This document shows, piece by piece, positions 63,513-64,000 of a stretch of 64,000 bases of DNA. Origin of the DNA: Brachyspira innocens ATCC 29796 (GTDB taxonomy: Bacteria; Spirochaetota; Brachyspiria; Brachyspirales; Brachyspiraceae). Location: contig NZ_ARQI01000123.1 of NCBI RefSeq assembly GCF_000384655.1, positions 20,772 through 84,771 on the forward strand, in the 5' to 3' direction. The notes beneath the pieces are model-generated. The model worked only from the letters and a program-made list of their open reading frames with translations, made no database searches and had not been told where the DNA came from. Numbering within the stretch: position 1 is the stretch's first letter; each line of letters opens with the position of its first letter. A program made the translations under genes and the position numbers.

Positions 63513-64000
63513 TTAAGTATTCCTTAGTTTTTTGAAGTATAACATATGAGTATCATAATTTAAAGCTGAATGTATGCGTTTATAATTCCAAAAATTATTA
63601 TATTTCCTTAATTTTTGATTAGCTTTCTCTAAAGTTAATTCTTGTGTACAAAAGTCATAAAATTCTTGTTGGTCACAGTGATGTGTACTTTCAACTACGC
63701 CATTGTACCAAGGAGATGAGACAGGACTATAAACTCTTTTAATATGCTTCTTCTTACAAAATATATCTAATGGGTGTTCTTTCTCAAATAAAAGTTTTCG
63801 GTAAGTAAATTCTGTGCCATTGTCTGTTTGAATACAATGAACGCGAAATGGAAAATATTCTAGCATACGTTCAAGAAAATTAATAGTGCTTTCTGGTGTT
63901 TTTTCAGAATATAAATATCTAAAACTTATTTTAGTAGCGATATCCACAGCAGTAAACTGGTAATAGCGTATTTCTCCAAAAAAAGCATATGACGAAGTCC
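63513..64000 (-). mobile_element. Insertion sequence transposase with DDE integrase core (IS481/IS3-like), partial
   Basis: The frame is open to the right edge, giving at least 162 residues of the C-terminal part; it starts mid-domain with SSYAFFGEIRYYQFTAVDIATK. The DDE residues are visible: D in AVDIATK, D in IQTDNGTEF, and E in WYNGVVESTHH, followed by the NYKRIHSALNY motif. This is the rve-type integrase core of IS481 and IS3-group transposases. Distance D to E (43 residues between) is longer than in many. The N-terminal helix-turn-helix part is outside the window. Confidence 0.9.

Noticed and set aside
1..64000. CRISPR array or phage genes
   Set aside because: No regularly spaced repeats, cas genes, integrase of phage type or structural genes were seen.

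Overview
The window is AT-rich (well over 70% A+T by eye), densely coded bacterial chromosome. A five-gene cheA-W-R-D-B block with cheY, a fused nucleotidyltransferase-like tail gene, type III glutamine synthetase, spirochaete-style exported proteins with Ile/Phe/Asn/Lys-rich composition and tRNA-Ile/tRNA-Ala genes standing apart from any rRNA all fit an intestinal spirochaete of the genus Brachyspira. The genus is an inference from gene content and composition; I cannot assign a species without a search.

Layout. 1-3.4 kb: the end of a DUF2156 protein, a flavodoxin-like oxidoreductase divergent from an HxlR regulator, an SRPBCC protein and an AI-2E-family membrane protein. 3.5-3.8 kb: a two-tRNA transcription unit with promoter and terminator. 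3.8-10.8 kb: an ankyrin protein, a CASTOR/POLLUX-like channel, and a TolC-RND pair with no adaptor. 11-15.7 kb: a complete trehalose module (TreR, PTS EIIBCA, phosphotrehalase) whose promoter lies inside a 36-bp inverted repeat. 15.8-21.3 kb: TetR regulator, gpsA, a lipoprotein, and a DUF1385/membrane protein/WYL regulator operon. 21.3-23.4 kb: glnN.

23.5-32.4 kb is one long minus-strand chemotaxis operon: MCP-hairpin-like soluble protein, STAS protein, cheY, cheA, cheW, cheR, cheD, cheB and finally a nucleotidyltransferase-like protein whose catalytic acidic residues are all missing. 32.7-38.6 kb: nadE, a PNPOx-fold protein, a cNMP-TPR protein with its CRP partner, an ankyrin protein with a decayed partial copy, and an IS5-type transposase remnant. 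39-52.4 kb: flippase, GldG-like protein, dxr, proS, GNAT, LptF/G permease, DUF2225, a propeller-like exported protein, a GlmU-like enzyme with an atypical C-terminus, and a MATE transporter. 52.5-53.5 kb: a metF gene broken by a frameshift.

53.7-59.4 kb is the most interesting stretch: seven consecutive co-directional genes whose products all carry signal peptides or a lipobox (LPP20-like, two paralogues of unknown family, a YfaP/DUF2135-like protein, a GLUG-repeat protein and two CsgG/LpoB-like proteins). It looks like an uncharacterised envelope complex. 59.5-63.1 kb holds cobalamin-dependent methionine synthase split into a 870-residue core enzyme and a separate reactivation-domain protein, with an unusual GC-richer structured repeat between them. 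The window ends inside an insertion sequence with a DDE integrase-type transposase.
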